Assembly: GCF_011075055.1 (NCBI RefSeq)
Contig: NC_058143.1
Location: 10,059,057 to 10,123,056 of the forward strand
DNA from: Mangifera indica
Lineage: Eukaryota; Streptophyta; Magnoliopsida; Sapindales; Anacardiaceae
Direction of reading: 5' to 3'
Length of the DNA stretch: 64,000 nucleotides
Part shown: one piece after another, positions 33,950-44,660 of the stretch
Position numbering within the stretch: position 1 is the first letter of the stretch
Layout: every line of letters begins with the position of its first letter
Program-made: the position numbers and the translations under genes
The notes under the pieces: generated by a model
Told to the model about the DNA's origin: nothing
Seen by the model: only the letters and a program-made list of their open reading frames with translations
Databases searched by the model: none

Positions 33950-35432
33950 TCATCCTTTGGCTGGCGATTAGAGAAAGACTGATGACAAAGGATAAGCTTA
34001 TGAGGTATGGGATTTTCTCTAGTGCAACATGTGTTCTTTGTGATAGACATGAAGAGGATCTTAACCACTAATTCTTCCAATGTGAGTTCAGTTCTTTTAT
34101 ATGGGAAAATGTGTTTGATTTAAGCAATATGAGATATGGGGGTCAAAGCTTGGGACAAATATATTGGGGAAATTTGCATTGAGTTGAGAGGAGACAAGTT
34201 GAAGTTTATGTTAGGGAGGATGTCTTGGAGCTACAGTTTATGCCATTCGGAGAGAAAGAAACAACAGAATTTTTGCAAGGGGTCGTCACACTAAAGAAAG
34301 GATTTTGGAAAATATAAAGAGAATAGAGCAAGATAAGGGTGCAGAGCTCTCTAAGGTTTGCCTTACCATGAGCAATGTGTTAATAGATATGAGATGGAGA
34401 TTACTTATGTGCATCTTCAATCAGAATTTGCAGGCTCCTTCCCCTGGATGATGGTGCTGGGTTGCATGCTTTTTCGTCTAATTGGTGTTTTCTTTTGAAG
34501 GTGTTCTCCCCTCCTTGTTTTTTTGAGTTTTTCCCTTGCTGGTGCTGCTTTTGGGCACTTTTCTTTTTTTTTTTTTTGGTGCTGTGGTTGGGCCTGGTTC
34601 TCTCCTTTTCCCAGTTAGCTCCGCCTCTCCTTGCCTGCGCCTGTGGATTTGGGAGAATTTTGCTTTTCTGGATTTTCCGGATTCTCTTGGGTGGCTTGCC
34701 TGCTTTCTGTCACCCAGGCTGGCGTTGCTGGCTAGGAATTTTCTTTTGGTTGCTGAAGCTACCTGTGGCCTCTTTTGCTGCATTTTTCTGCCATGCTTCA
34801 AGGGCTGCTCTCTGCTTCTATTCTTCCCTATCTCTGGAGTTGTCATCCCAATTGCCAAGCCTAGTTTTTCTGCTGGCTGTTTGCATCTCCTCTTCAAGAT
34901 GGTTCTTCTTTCTTGGGTGCTTTGTTTGGTTCTATTGGCCAGCTCTCCTGCCTCGGGTGCTGCCAGATTCCGGTCCTTCTTGCTTCCAGATTTCAGCCTC
35001 CTGCTTCCACACTTTTGCCTCCTGTTGCTGCATGCTTCTGGTACGGTTTGTTTTTGCCCAGTCCACTCCCTTCTGGTTGTTTGCTGGTTTGCGTCTGGCT
35101 TGTTGCTCCAAGGCTGTTGGTTCTTGTTTCTAGCTTTTGTTTTGGCTTCTAGCTGTTGGGTTTTTCTGTCTTGTTGACTTGGCTTTTTTAAATTGTATAG
35201 TTTTCTTGGGCTTGCCTGCTTGTTTCCCTTTGTTTTTCCTTTGAGCCTTTCCGTTGTTGGTTCTTTGTTGGGTGCTCTTGAGGTTTGTCCTACGGTTGGT
35301 GTTGCTGGGTTATACCCTGTTAGTTTCTTGTTATCCTTTTTTTTTTTGGAAGGACGAGCTTAAGTTGTGGTCTATTCCTTTTTTGGTCCCTGAGTGTTTC
35401 TCTTTTTATTTCATTTTTACTTACAAAAAAAA
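33950..35432 (+). mobile_element. LINE retrotransposon, 3' end only
   Basis: The first 500 bp encode the C-terminal part of a plant L1-type protein with a zf-RVT region: 'RLMTKDKLMRYGIFSS', then 'CVLCDRHEEDLNH' and 'CEFSSFIWENVF', with stops and frameshifts after that. Next comes a long 3' untranslated region almost devoid of A on this strand (about 34450-35340), ending in A8 at 35425-35432. The 5' part is missing, as is usual for LINE copies. I could not find the target duplication. Confidence 0.8.
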
Positions 35433-37287
35433 CTAGAAAACATTATTAATAGAACCTTTTAGGTGAGTTTGAATGTTGGAAATATTCATGAGGAAAGCAA
35501 AATGATTCAATCCCCACCCATCCAACCAAAAAATTAACCATCTTTGGATTAGTAACTATCTATCTACAGTGCAGGAAAATGGAAAGGAGTGCTTCCTTAA
35601 TGCTCAACCGTATAGCATATTTCGTGTACACTGTAGAAATGGGTAGGTTTTGGTTTGGTGGAAGGAATGTTCAAGGGAGTCAGTGAGGAAGGAGACAAGT
35701 TGAGAAGGGAAGACAGAGACTTTGGCTGAAGTGGCAGTGGCGATATTGGTGGACAGGAAAAGGGCGAATGTGAGAGAGGGAACAAGAATGCTTGTGAGTG
35801 AGAGGGGATGAGGGAAGCTTTAATATGGAGGTAATACCATAATTATAGTTTCTGAAAATGGAATTTTTGTGGGAAATTTGATTTATATATTTAAATAGTG
35901 AAAAAGTATTTTAAGGCCAAACCTAGAAAGAGAAAATGTAAGTCAAAATAAGGGTTTTGATTATCAGTTCATATAGAATTTAAATATAGTTTTTTTAAAT
36001 AAGAAATAACAAATTTTATGAAATTTTTTTTTGATATAAATGAGTCAGATTTGTTTTAAACTTTTTGAAAACAATACCAAAAATTAGTAAAAAATTAGGA
36101 AATAATTAAAAGTTGTTTCCACAATGTTTCTAAAGTTTTTAATTGAAATTAATTTTTAAATGTTATTTTAAATACGTTTTCATATATTACAAATAATAAG
36201 ATACAATTCAAAATTTTCAACTGTATTTTAATTTTTTTTTTTTTTAATAATATGGGATCTATTACTCCAATAATTAATCTACAAAATCGCATTAATACAA
36301 TTAATAATAGATAGGGCATAATAACATCTATGAATAGATCAATGAGAGTTAAACTGCACAAAGTTCAAATCAAATCGAAAAAAAATCAATTCAAAATTAA
36401 CTCGAAATTGGTGAGTTAAGCGCAAACTTGACTTAAAAATAATTAAACTATAGATTTATATTGAATCAACTCAAATTTAAATATTCAAATCGGTTCAAAT
36501 CTAATTTATTTATGAATATGAATCTAATCCTTGAGTTAAAATATGATTCATTCTATCCGAACTCAAATTCAAATTTACGCAGTGTGGATTAAATCCAACT
36601 GAAATAACATTGTAGCTAACTAGACCTATAATTTTATGAAGTATTATTATTGGTTAGGTGTGCCAATATTAATTAGGTGTGGTAGATAGTTGTTCATTAT
36701 CTTCTTCTTTTCCATATAATTACATATTAATGGATAAATATATAAAGCATTAATTGGGTAATATCCAAAAAAGCTATAATTCACATAAAATGACATGAAA
36801 AGGGAGGTATTTGTTTGGTTGAAGTTAAAAGACTACCTAAAATTTGATGATAATTAGGCATAATTGACAGCATGAAAGTGTATATTAATTAGGAATAAGC
36901 ATGCATGTATGCATGTAAATTAAAATGATAACAACTTTAATCAGCCAAGAAATATATAATTGGTTATAAGCTAAGCTATTTAAGGTAAAGTTTAACCTAA
37001 TCGCTAATCATAAATTTGATTTAGAAATTTTTGGAAGGAATATTAATTGTGAGGTTGAGAGTCAATTTTCCCACCACACACAAAACTTCAAATCACACCA
37101 TTATTTGTTATGCTGGCTATTTTAACCAGCTGAATTTGCCTCCATATTGGTTGATCCATATATAATTATTATAGAAAAATAAAATTAATGTTTTAATACA
37201 TAAATAAGTATACAAATAATATATTATTATATGATTAAGTAATTTTAAATTAATAATAAAGGAATACATTATATATATATATATATA
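35433..37287. other. Intergenic; one protein-like minus-strand open frame without a start
   Basis: On the minus strand from about 35819 to 35605 a frame stays open for about 70 codons and reads protein-like, with 'ILVPSLTFALFLSTNIATAT' and 'SQLVSFLTDSL'. It has no suitable ATG and I do not recognise the family; it could be an exon relic. From 36340 to 36610, and again near 37170-37260, there are AT-rich inverted-repeat remnants of small elements. No other gene is seen. Confidence 0.35.
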
Positions 37288-37469
37288 AAAGCAATACTAT
37301 GTGTACCCAATTTTGGTACACAATTTATGTACATAGTGATATGTCATCATACAATTAAGTGATTTTAAAATATGTGTCACCATATGATAAAGAAATATCC
37401 AATCAGATAATGACACTTCATCTGTGTACACAAATTGTGTACCAAAAATGGATACACATAGTTTTATTG
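37288..37469. mobile_element. Miniature inverted-repeat element, about 180 bp, same family as 29054
   Basis: The left end 'AAGCAATACTATGTGTACCC' is matched inverted at the right ('CAATAAAACTATGTGTATCC'), and the arms continue with 'TTTTGGTACACAA' on both sides. It is inserted in an AT dinucleotide run, so the target duplication cannot be defined. Confidence 0.78.
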
Positions 37470-37525
37470 TATATATATATATATATGAGTAACATGTATT
37501 TTTTGACCCTAGGGGTTGTTCCAAG

Positions 37526-37769
37526 TAGGACTAGAAGCTCAGTTCGGTTTGTATATAGCAGAGCTTTTAAACTCGGTTTAAATTTAGTTCGGCTTGTTTT
37601 GAGTTCGAGTTTTTAACTATTTCGTTATCAAAACGACATCGTTTTATGTCATAATTTTAATTAGAAAATTTGATGAATAACTTGAGTTCGAACTTGACCG
37701 AGCCTATATACGGTTGGCTCATTCAAACCGAGCTTAAAATCAAATAGATTCAGTTCAAATCTAGTTTTA
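37526..37769. mobile_element. Non-autonomous hAT-type element, 244 bp
   Basis: GTTCCAAG at 37518-37525 and 37770-37777 is a perfect 8-bp target duplication. The ends are 'TAGGACTAGA' and, inverted, 'TAAAACTAGA'. The core shares 'CGTTATCAAAACGA' and 'TTTTAATTAGAAAAT' with the element at 2151-2505, so both belong to one family. Arms have the same GTTCGAGT-type words. Confidence 0.88.
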
Positions 37770-37777
37770 GTTCCAAG

Positions 37778-38309
37778 TGGTGAAGGGTTAACGGTTATTT
37801 ACAAATATCTAATGTTTAAATGACTTCAATATAATATACCATAATAAAGTTTATCTCTAATTTGCTTGATCATTAATTACAAGTCTAGATGGTTACGAGG
37901 TTTTGAAGTTCATCGCAAGGGTTCTAAGTTAGCAAAAAAAAATTTTTGACATTTCTTTTGAGTATCCTGAACTTCCAAATTTAAAATTCAGGCAAAACAC
38001 ATTTCAAAATTGACTTGAAGTATCGGTATCGTAAATCGAGTGTTATTAATTAATCAAAAGTAAGGCAAGCTCAAGTCTTCAAACTCGAGTCTAATATCGA
38101 TTCTAATTAATTAAATTTGAGTCAAATGATATTCAATTCGATTTGGGTTATTTACACTTTATTTTATAACTCAATAATTACTCTTATCAAGTATATCGGA
38201 AAAGTCGAATGGTATGACTTGAGTTGAATTCTTGTTACATTTACGTACGCATGCGTGGTAGATATATAGGAGATTAAAAGTATGATTGGGAGGGCCACAT
38301 TTAACATAT
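37778..38309. other. Intergenic, no supported gene
   Basis: AT-rich. Words such as 'AAACTCGAGTC' and 'AATTCGATTTGGGTT' at 38060-38150 suggest another degraded small element, but no ends could be fixed. Confidence 0.35.
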
Positions 38310-39088
38310 GGCTAAATACTGTTTCGACCCAAACTTTGACGAATTACTCCTCAACCCTTAAATTTAGAAAACTATTTTTTATCCATCCTTCAAAGTTGTA
38401 TGTAGCTTTTAATAGTTAAAATGTATTTTAATTTGTCCTTAATATAATTAATAATATCACTTCCAATTCTAATAGTATGAATAAATTATATTTTTACTCT
38501 AATTATTATATTTTTTCTTTTTCTTTTCATTTTTTTTTTGTTCTTTCTCATTTCTTGGCTACAGAAAACGCCCAAGCAGAGCCAATGGATTTAGACATAA
38601 TTGAGCTCATTTGAGCAGCAAGGCGTCTTAAAGTTGATGGAAACAACAAGATCCAACCAAAACAAAGTTTATCAATGACAAATATAGGTGAGAAGTAGTA
38701 GATTCGAGAGAGATATAACAGATCTCAATTAAGTTAACAGTGAGCAAGGTGACAACATTCAAAAGTTTTACATAGGGTTAAAAATGCAACAATGAAAAAG
38801 GTTTAATCATATAATTACAAAAAGTTAAAAGGTTAATTGATGGTGACAATACGAGAGAAATAACCTAATCACGACAACTTTATAATTTATAATTTTTAAA
38901 ATTATTAAATAAGAGGGATAAATTAAAAAAAAAAAAAGGAGAAAATTATTGTTTAACTTCAGTAAAAATAGAGGTCAATTTTATCTTTTTACCAATTTCA
39001 TACAAAATTCAATTAATTTTAGTAAAAAGAATAGGGAGTTTGAAACGGTATTACATCAAAGTTCAGGCGGGAAAATAGTTATTCGGCC
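38310..39088. mobile_element. Inverted-repeat DNA element, about 0.78 kb
   Basis: The left end, 'GGCTAAATACTGTTT' then 'CCCAAACTTTGACG', is matched inverted at the right by 'GGCCGAATAACTATTTT' then 'CCTGAACTTTGATG'. Interior is non-coding. No clear target duplication. A further left end of the same kind starts at 63425. Confidence 0.55.
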
Positions 39089-39136
39089 TTTGCGTAATGA
39101 TAAAAGCATGCATGATCATGTTCCATAATTCTCGTA

Positions 39137-39138
<2 letters not shown>

Positions 39139-39171
<33 letters not shown>
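39139..39171. repeat. (TC)16 microsatellite upstream of the WEB-family gene
   Basis: A perfect TC run lies about 400 bp before the ATG at 39578. CT/GA runs of this kind are common in plant promoters and leaders, but a regulatory role is only possible, not shown. Confidence 0.9.
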
Positions 39172-39174
<3 letters not shown>

Positions 39175-39577
39175 CCTCTGAAAAAGCTACCATTATCTTT
39201 CACAGTACAGTGTACAGATGACAAACAACAAATTATTTTAAAAAATATCAACAAAGGTTATTTTTGTCATTTCAATTTCTCCCCCTCAACCTTGTGAGTT
39301 ATGTTTCAATGTTTTTGTCTGTGACCGCTTGAAAGACATCAGTACCAACTCAAATTATTTCCTTCTCTCTTCTTCTGTAAATTCTCCTGCCTTCTTCTTC
39401 TTCTTGTTTTTTGCTTTCTTTTCATTATTGCAATCTCCATTATCCACACTTCACCTCACATTTTCTTACACAATGTCAGGAGCTCTTTAGCACCATCAAC
39501 ACATTTCCCACTTCTCTCTTTCGCTTTATTTCTTCATAAACATCTTCCATATCTCACTTTACTTCCCTCCCTCCACC

Positions 39578-42500
39578 ATGTCAACCAAATCCAAGTAAGT
39601 TTTCACTTACCCTTTTTGTCTTTATCTTCAATTTTTCTTCTTCTCTCTAGATCTGACTTTCCTTTTTTCATTTTTTTTCATCTGGGTTGTCTGGATTCCA
39701 AATTTTTGTGCTTAATTGCTGTAGGATCTGCAGTTGTCAAGTAGAAAATCTTTTATTTTTGTTACTTTTTCTACCCTTTTGAGAAGGGTTTTGAGTTACT
39801 TTCTCTTGTGGGTTTCACTCAGTTTTTCATTTTTATGTGAAATTTATTTTCATAGGTTGGATCTGTTTTGGTATATGTCTTGGAATTGGCAGTATTTAAA
39901 TTATGATGATATCTATTACTATTATTATGCCCAAAATTTAGCATATATGAGATAGATCCATGTTTATTCTTTTACTGTGAGTAAATGTGTTGTTACTTTT
40001 TTACTGGACTTGTATTTTCATGCATGGCTTGGTTTGTATGCTTTGGGTTCTAGTTCGGTCATGTTTTGATGAACGAGTTATTGTGTTTTGAACTTTTGCA
40101 GATCTAGTTTACCTGAAACTCCTAGCAAACCTTCACCAGCTACTCCTAGAGTGAGTAAACTTAGCAGGGGAGTGGCTAAATCAGAATCTGATTCTCACTC
40201 TCCCCTGCAAAATTCTCGTCTTTCGGTTGATCGATCTCCCAGATCCACTAACTCGAAGCCAACAATTGACCGAAGATCACCAAAGGTTATTACTACGCCA
40301 CCAGCCAAGGCTCGTACCCCACCTGAAGTAAGTTCTTGAAAATGCCAACGAAGTGTGGTATAGATTTTATTTTCAGTTTTGTTTCCAGTGTAAGTCATTG
40401 AGTTTTGCATCAACATAGAAAGTGAAAGGCTTGATTGTAGGTGTTGGATTTCTTTGTGATCTACCTTGGCAGTATGGAAAGTGAAAATTAAGTATGGTAA
40501 CTTTTTTATTTTTGACAAATCTGGAATTGTACCCTTTTTTAGTTACATCCGGAACTGTGTCGGTTGCGATCTACCTTTGAGCATTATAGTCTGAAGCGGC
40601 TGCTAATAATACTTAACCTCCTGTGCTAGTGCTGGTCAGCCTGCGGCTTGGCATTGCACTTCTTCAAGATTAAGAGAATATAAAATCATTAGAAAACCAG
40701 ATAACCATGAAATGTGCTTTCCATGCCTCATAAATTTTTGTTTTTGTTCGAAACTAGTGCAACAAGGCTTAATTGTGAAAATTGATATCTGCATTGTTTA
40801 ACTGAATTTGCTTTCAGAAACCACAATCACGACTTGTGAAGGGATCCGAATTGCAGGCTCAGTTGAGTCTTGCTCAGGAAGATCTAAAGAAAGCAAAGGA
40901 TCAGATGGCATTAATTGAAAAGGAGAAGATGCAAGCAATTGAGGAGCTGAAAGAAGCTCAGAGAGTAGCTGATGAGGCAAATGAGAAACTAAGGGAGGCT
41001 GTGGTGGCTCAAAAGCGAGCTGAGGAGGATTTTGAGATTGAGAAGTTCCGGGCTGTTGAAATGGAACAGGCGGGAATAGAGGCAGCCCAGAAAAAGGAAG
41101 AGGAATGGCAGAAAGAGATTGAAGCTGTGAGGAATCAACATGCTTTGGATGTTGCTGCTCTTCTGTCTACCACACAAGAGCTGCAAAGGATAAAGCAGGA
41201 ACTGGCCATGACTTCTGATGCTAAGAACCAGGCATTGAGCCATGCTGATGATGCCACTAGGATTGCTGAGATCCATGCCGAGAAAGTGGAAATTCTCTCA
41301 TCTGAGTTGTCCCGGTTGAAGGCATTACTTGATTCAAAGCGTGAATCAGAGACCATTGAAAATAAGATGTTGTTGAAGCTAGAAGAAGAGGTAAATTTTT
41401 TGAAAGAAAAACTTGAAAAATCAAAAAGCACTGAGGAAAAGCTGATGGAAAGAGAAGCTTCTATTGAAGAGCTTAACGTTGAGCTAGAGGCTGCTAAGAT
41501 GGCCGAATCATATGCTCATAATTTAATGGAGGAATGGAAAGCCAGGATAGAAGAATTAGAAATGCAGGTTGAGGAGGCACTTAAATTGAAGAGATCAGCA
41601 TCAGAATCTTTGGATTCAGTCATGAGGCAACTGGAGGAAAACAATGATTTGTTGCATGAAGCAGAATCTGAGATTGCTTCACTTAAAGAGAAGGCTGGGT
41701 TGTTGGAAATGACAATTGGAAGACAGAGAGGGGATCTAGAGGAATTGGATCGTTGTCTTGATATGGCGAAAAACGAAACTTCTGAAATGGGTAAGACAGT
41801 TGAATCTTTGAAGTCTGAGCTAGAAACCGTGAAGGAAGAGAAAGTTCAAGCTTTAAACAATGAGAAGCTTGCAGCTTCCAGTGTTCAGAACCTGCTAGAA
41901 GAGAAAAACAAGCTCATTAACGAGTTGGAGAATTCTCGGGAAGAAGAGGAGAAGAGCAAGAAGGCGATGGAAAGCTTAGCTTCAGCATTGCATGAAGTCT
42001 CTGCAGAAGCAAGGGAAGCCAAAGAAAAACTGTTATCCAGTCAAAATGAGCTTGAAAGTTATGAGGCCCAAATAGAAAATTTAAAGTTGGTCCTGAAAGC
42101 AACAAATGAGAAGCATGAAACCATGCTTGATGATGCTAAACATGAAATTGAGCTTCTTTCAAACACGATTCAACAGTCCAAGAATGAATTCGAGATGTCT
42201 AAAGCTGAGTGGGAGGAAAAAGAGGTTCATTTGTTGGATTGTGTAAAGAAATCAGAAGAAGAAAACTCTTCAATGGAAAAGGAACTAAATAGGTTGGTGA
42301 ATCTGCTCAAACAAAATGAGGAAGAAGCTAGTGCCAAAAAGGAAGAAGAAGATCAGCTAAGGGAAGGCCTTAAAGAGGTTGAAGCTGAGGTGATTTATCT
42401 GCAGGAAACTCTTGGGCAAGCTAAGGCCGAGAGCATGAAACTGAAGGAGAGTTTGTTGGACAAAGAAACTGAGTTGCAGAGTGTAATTCAAGAAAACGAG

Positions 42501-43124
42501 GAACTCCGAGCTACAGAAGCTGTGTCTCTTAAGAAGGTTGAGGAATTGTCTAAGTTGCTTGAAGAAGCTTTGACCAAAAAGCAAACTGAGGAAAATGGTG
42601 AGCTTACAGATAGTGAGAAAGACTATGATCTCCTTCCAAAGGTTGTTGAATTCTCTGAAGAGAATGGACATGCTAGTGAAGACAAGTCTAAAATGGACCT
42701 TCCACCACTACCAACCAAGGAAGAGAAAAAAGAAGATCCTAAAGAAAAAAATAATGGCTTCAATGATGAGAATCTTGAAAAGGTTGCTGCCAAAGTTGAG
42801 AATGGCAATGGAAAGCCGAAAGAAGATGAGAGCAAAGAGAAAGAAGATGATTCAGTTGAAGTTGAGTTCAAGATGTGGGAGAGCTGCAAAATTGAAAAGG
42901 AGTTTTCTCCCGACAGAGAACTGGAGAAGGAATCATTTGAAGAGGAAGTGAATTCAAAGGTGGATGGCAGTGAAATTGATCAGATAAATGGACTATCGTC
43001 CACAGAACATGTTGAGGATGGTGCAACCTCACCAACAAGGCAGCTACAGCAGAAGAAGAAGAAACCTTTTATGAGGAAGTTTGGAAGCTTACTCAAGAAG
43101 AAGCCGACTAGCAACCAGAAGTAG
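39578..43124 (+). CDS. WEB-family coiled-coil protein (At3g02930/At5g16730-like)
   Basis: There are three exons: 39578-39594, 40102-40327 and 40818-43124. Introns are 507 and 490 bp, both with GTAAGT donors and AG acceptors. They join in frame to 849 residues. The first exon holds only five codons plus two bases, so the start is easy to miss. The N-terminus is rich in Ser, Pro and Arg ([20 protein letters not shown], later DRRSPKV). Residues about 95-640 form a long coiled coil starting at '[20 protein letters not shown]'. An acidic Glu/Lys-rich region follows, then a basic tail ('[20 protein letters not shown]'). WEB proteins such as WEB1 act with PMI2 in light-driven chloroplast movement. 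Whether this branch does the same is not shown. The N-terminal style also recalls ROP interactors (ICR/RIP). Confidence 0.93.
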
Positions 43125-44470
43125 AGGAAGTAACCACTTTAGCCTGACTAGCAGGCAGGTATATTGAGGACTATCATGCACTTAATTGTGTTTGCTTTAT
43201 TGTTCTTTGCGTCTGATTTTCAGATAGTTTAAAAATGAGAAGGGTTGTATTATCTTAGTTTTTTTTTTTTTTTCCAGGGTTTTTTTGGTTTCCTTTTTCT
43301 GGGAGTATCTTGTATGTGATGGAGAATTTTTTATCCTTAATTCTTTTCCCCTGCCCTTCTTATCTAAACTTCATGAAAAGGAGTGGTATTGTGGTATAAC
43401 TACAACATTGTATTTTGATTTGTTATCAGTTATTTTACATGGAAAACTTATATGTTAATCTTGCTAAGTGCTTAGAAACTCCATCATCATTGGATATGTT
43501 GGTGTTGATATTAATGCTTCCATATGAAAATGACTGTATTGCTATGTATCTCTGTTGTTAAATTACTCCCTGCAAATCAAAGTTTATTCATCTTTGAAAA
43601 ATCATCTCAAATTAGTTCAGATTTAACTTGTTATTACATTGCAGTTATCCTGCAACACATGGCATGAGTCTAGCCTATTCAGTGTACTCAGTAGTCAGTA
43701 CTATTGTTGTTTCTAGGGTTGCTTATTCAGTTGAAGACACCGCATTGAAGATTCCAAAACTTTGACAATATGTTTTTTTATTATCTGTGCTATTAACCAT
43801 GTTTATCATTAGCAAGAACTAAAACAGATGCCCAACACATATCAGAATTACATGATAGCATCATTGTAGTCCATACTTCATAAGTGTAATGTTTCATGTT
43901 CTAAGTTGCTGTATTATAAGTTACATATTCTGTAACATCAATTGCACATGTTTATGACTAATTTGATTCTTCTTTTATCTTTAGTAATATGTCTGTCATG
44001 GGATTTTACTCTTTCCATGACTTTGATGTGCATAATCTAAAGCAAAAGAAAGGGCTAAACTTTAAGATCCACCAAGGAGGTTACAAGGGATTATTTTGAC
44101 AAAAAACATTAAAGCTATAGGTTTAAATTAATGTCTCTGCTTTCTATGTTTGTTTTTTCGGGTTTTTAACCTCCATTTTTTATTTTAAAAAAAAAAAATG
44201 GCTGAACTTAGTTTTGTTTATAAAATGGTGTAAAATTTCACCCTTCTTTCTTCACCTATAATTTACTCTTCCCATTTTTGTAATGTTTATAACATATGAC
44301 AAATCATAAGTTTTTATGTTAAACTCATTGTTTTCATGAGAAAAAAGGGTTTTAGTAGTGCCCCCAATATTAACAAATGTTGCAACAAAAGTAAAAATTC
44401 TCTAATTTTACTATATATTCAATTAACAATAAATTAGGAGAAAATACAACATCACAATTTCTTTATTTGT
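43125..44470. other. 3' untranslated and intergenic region after the WEB-family gene
   Basis: The first few hundred bases are T-rich and should include the 3' untranslated region. I see no second gene. An A11 run lies near 44189. Nothing else is recognised. Confidence 0.45.
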
Positions 44471-44480
44471 TTTAAATAAT

Positions 44481-44650
44481 AATAAAATTATGTGTATTTA
44501 TTTCGATTATATAAATATATATTCACTTATTTGTCTTATTATATAATTGGTTTATTTTAAATTAAAGATAAAATAACACTTAATCATGTAATGATATAGT
44601 TAAATATATGTATAATTATATACTTAAAATATATATACATAATATTACTA
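44481..44650. mobile_element. Miniature element, about 170 bp, probable Mutator type
   Basis: TTTAAATAAT occurs at 44471-44480 and 44651-44660, a 9- or 10-bp target duplication. The ends, 'AATAAAATTATGTGTA' and inverted 'TAGTAATATTATGTATA', are relatives of those at 29054 and 37288. Interior AT-rich arms are partly complementary. Confidence 0.6.
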
Positions 44651-44660
44651 TTTAAATAAT

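Noticed and set aside
34462..35177. Two overlapping plus-strand frames of 223 and 213 codons
   Set aside because: They lie in the A-poor tail of a LINE. Lack of A removes stop codons, and the translations are Phe/Leu/Cys/Trp-rich with no family features.
40195..42889. Several minus-strand frames opposite the WEB-family gene
   Set aside because: They are shadows of the coding strand, whose Lys/Glu-rich coiled coil gives few stops on the opposite strand.
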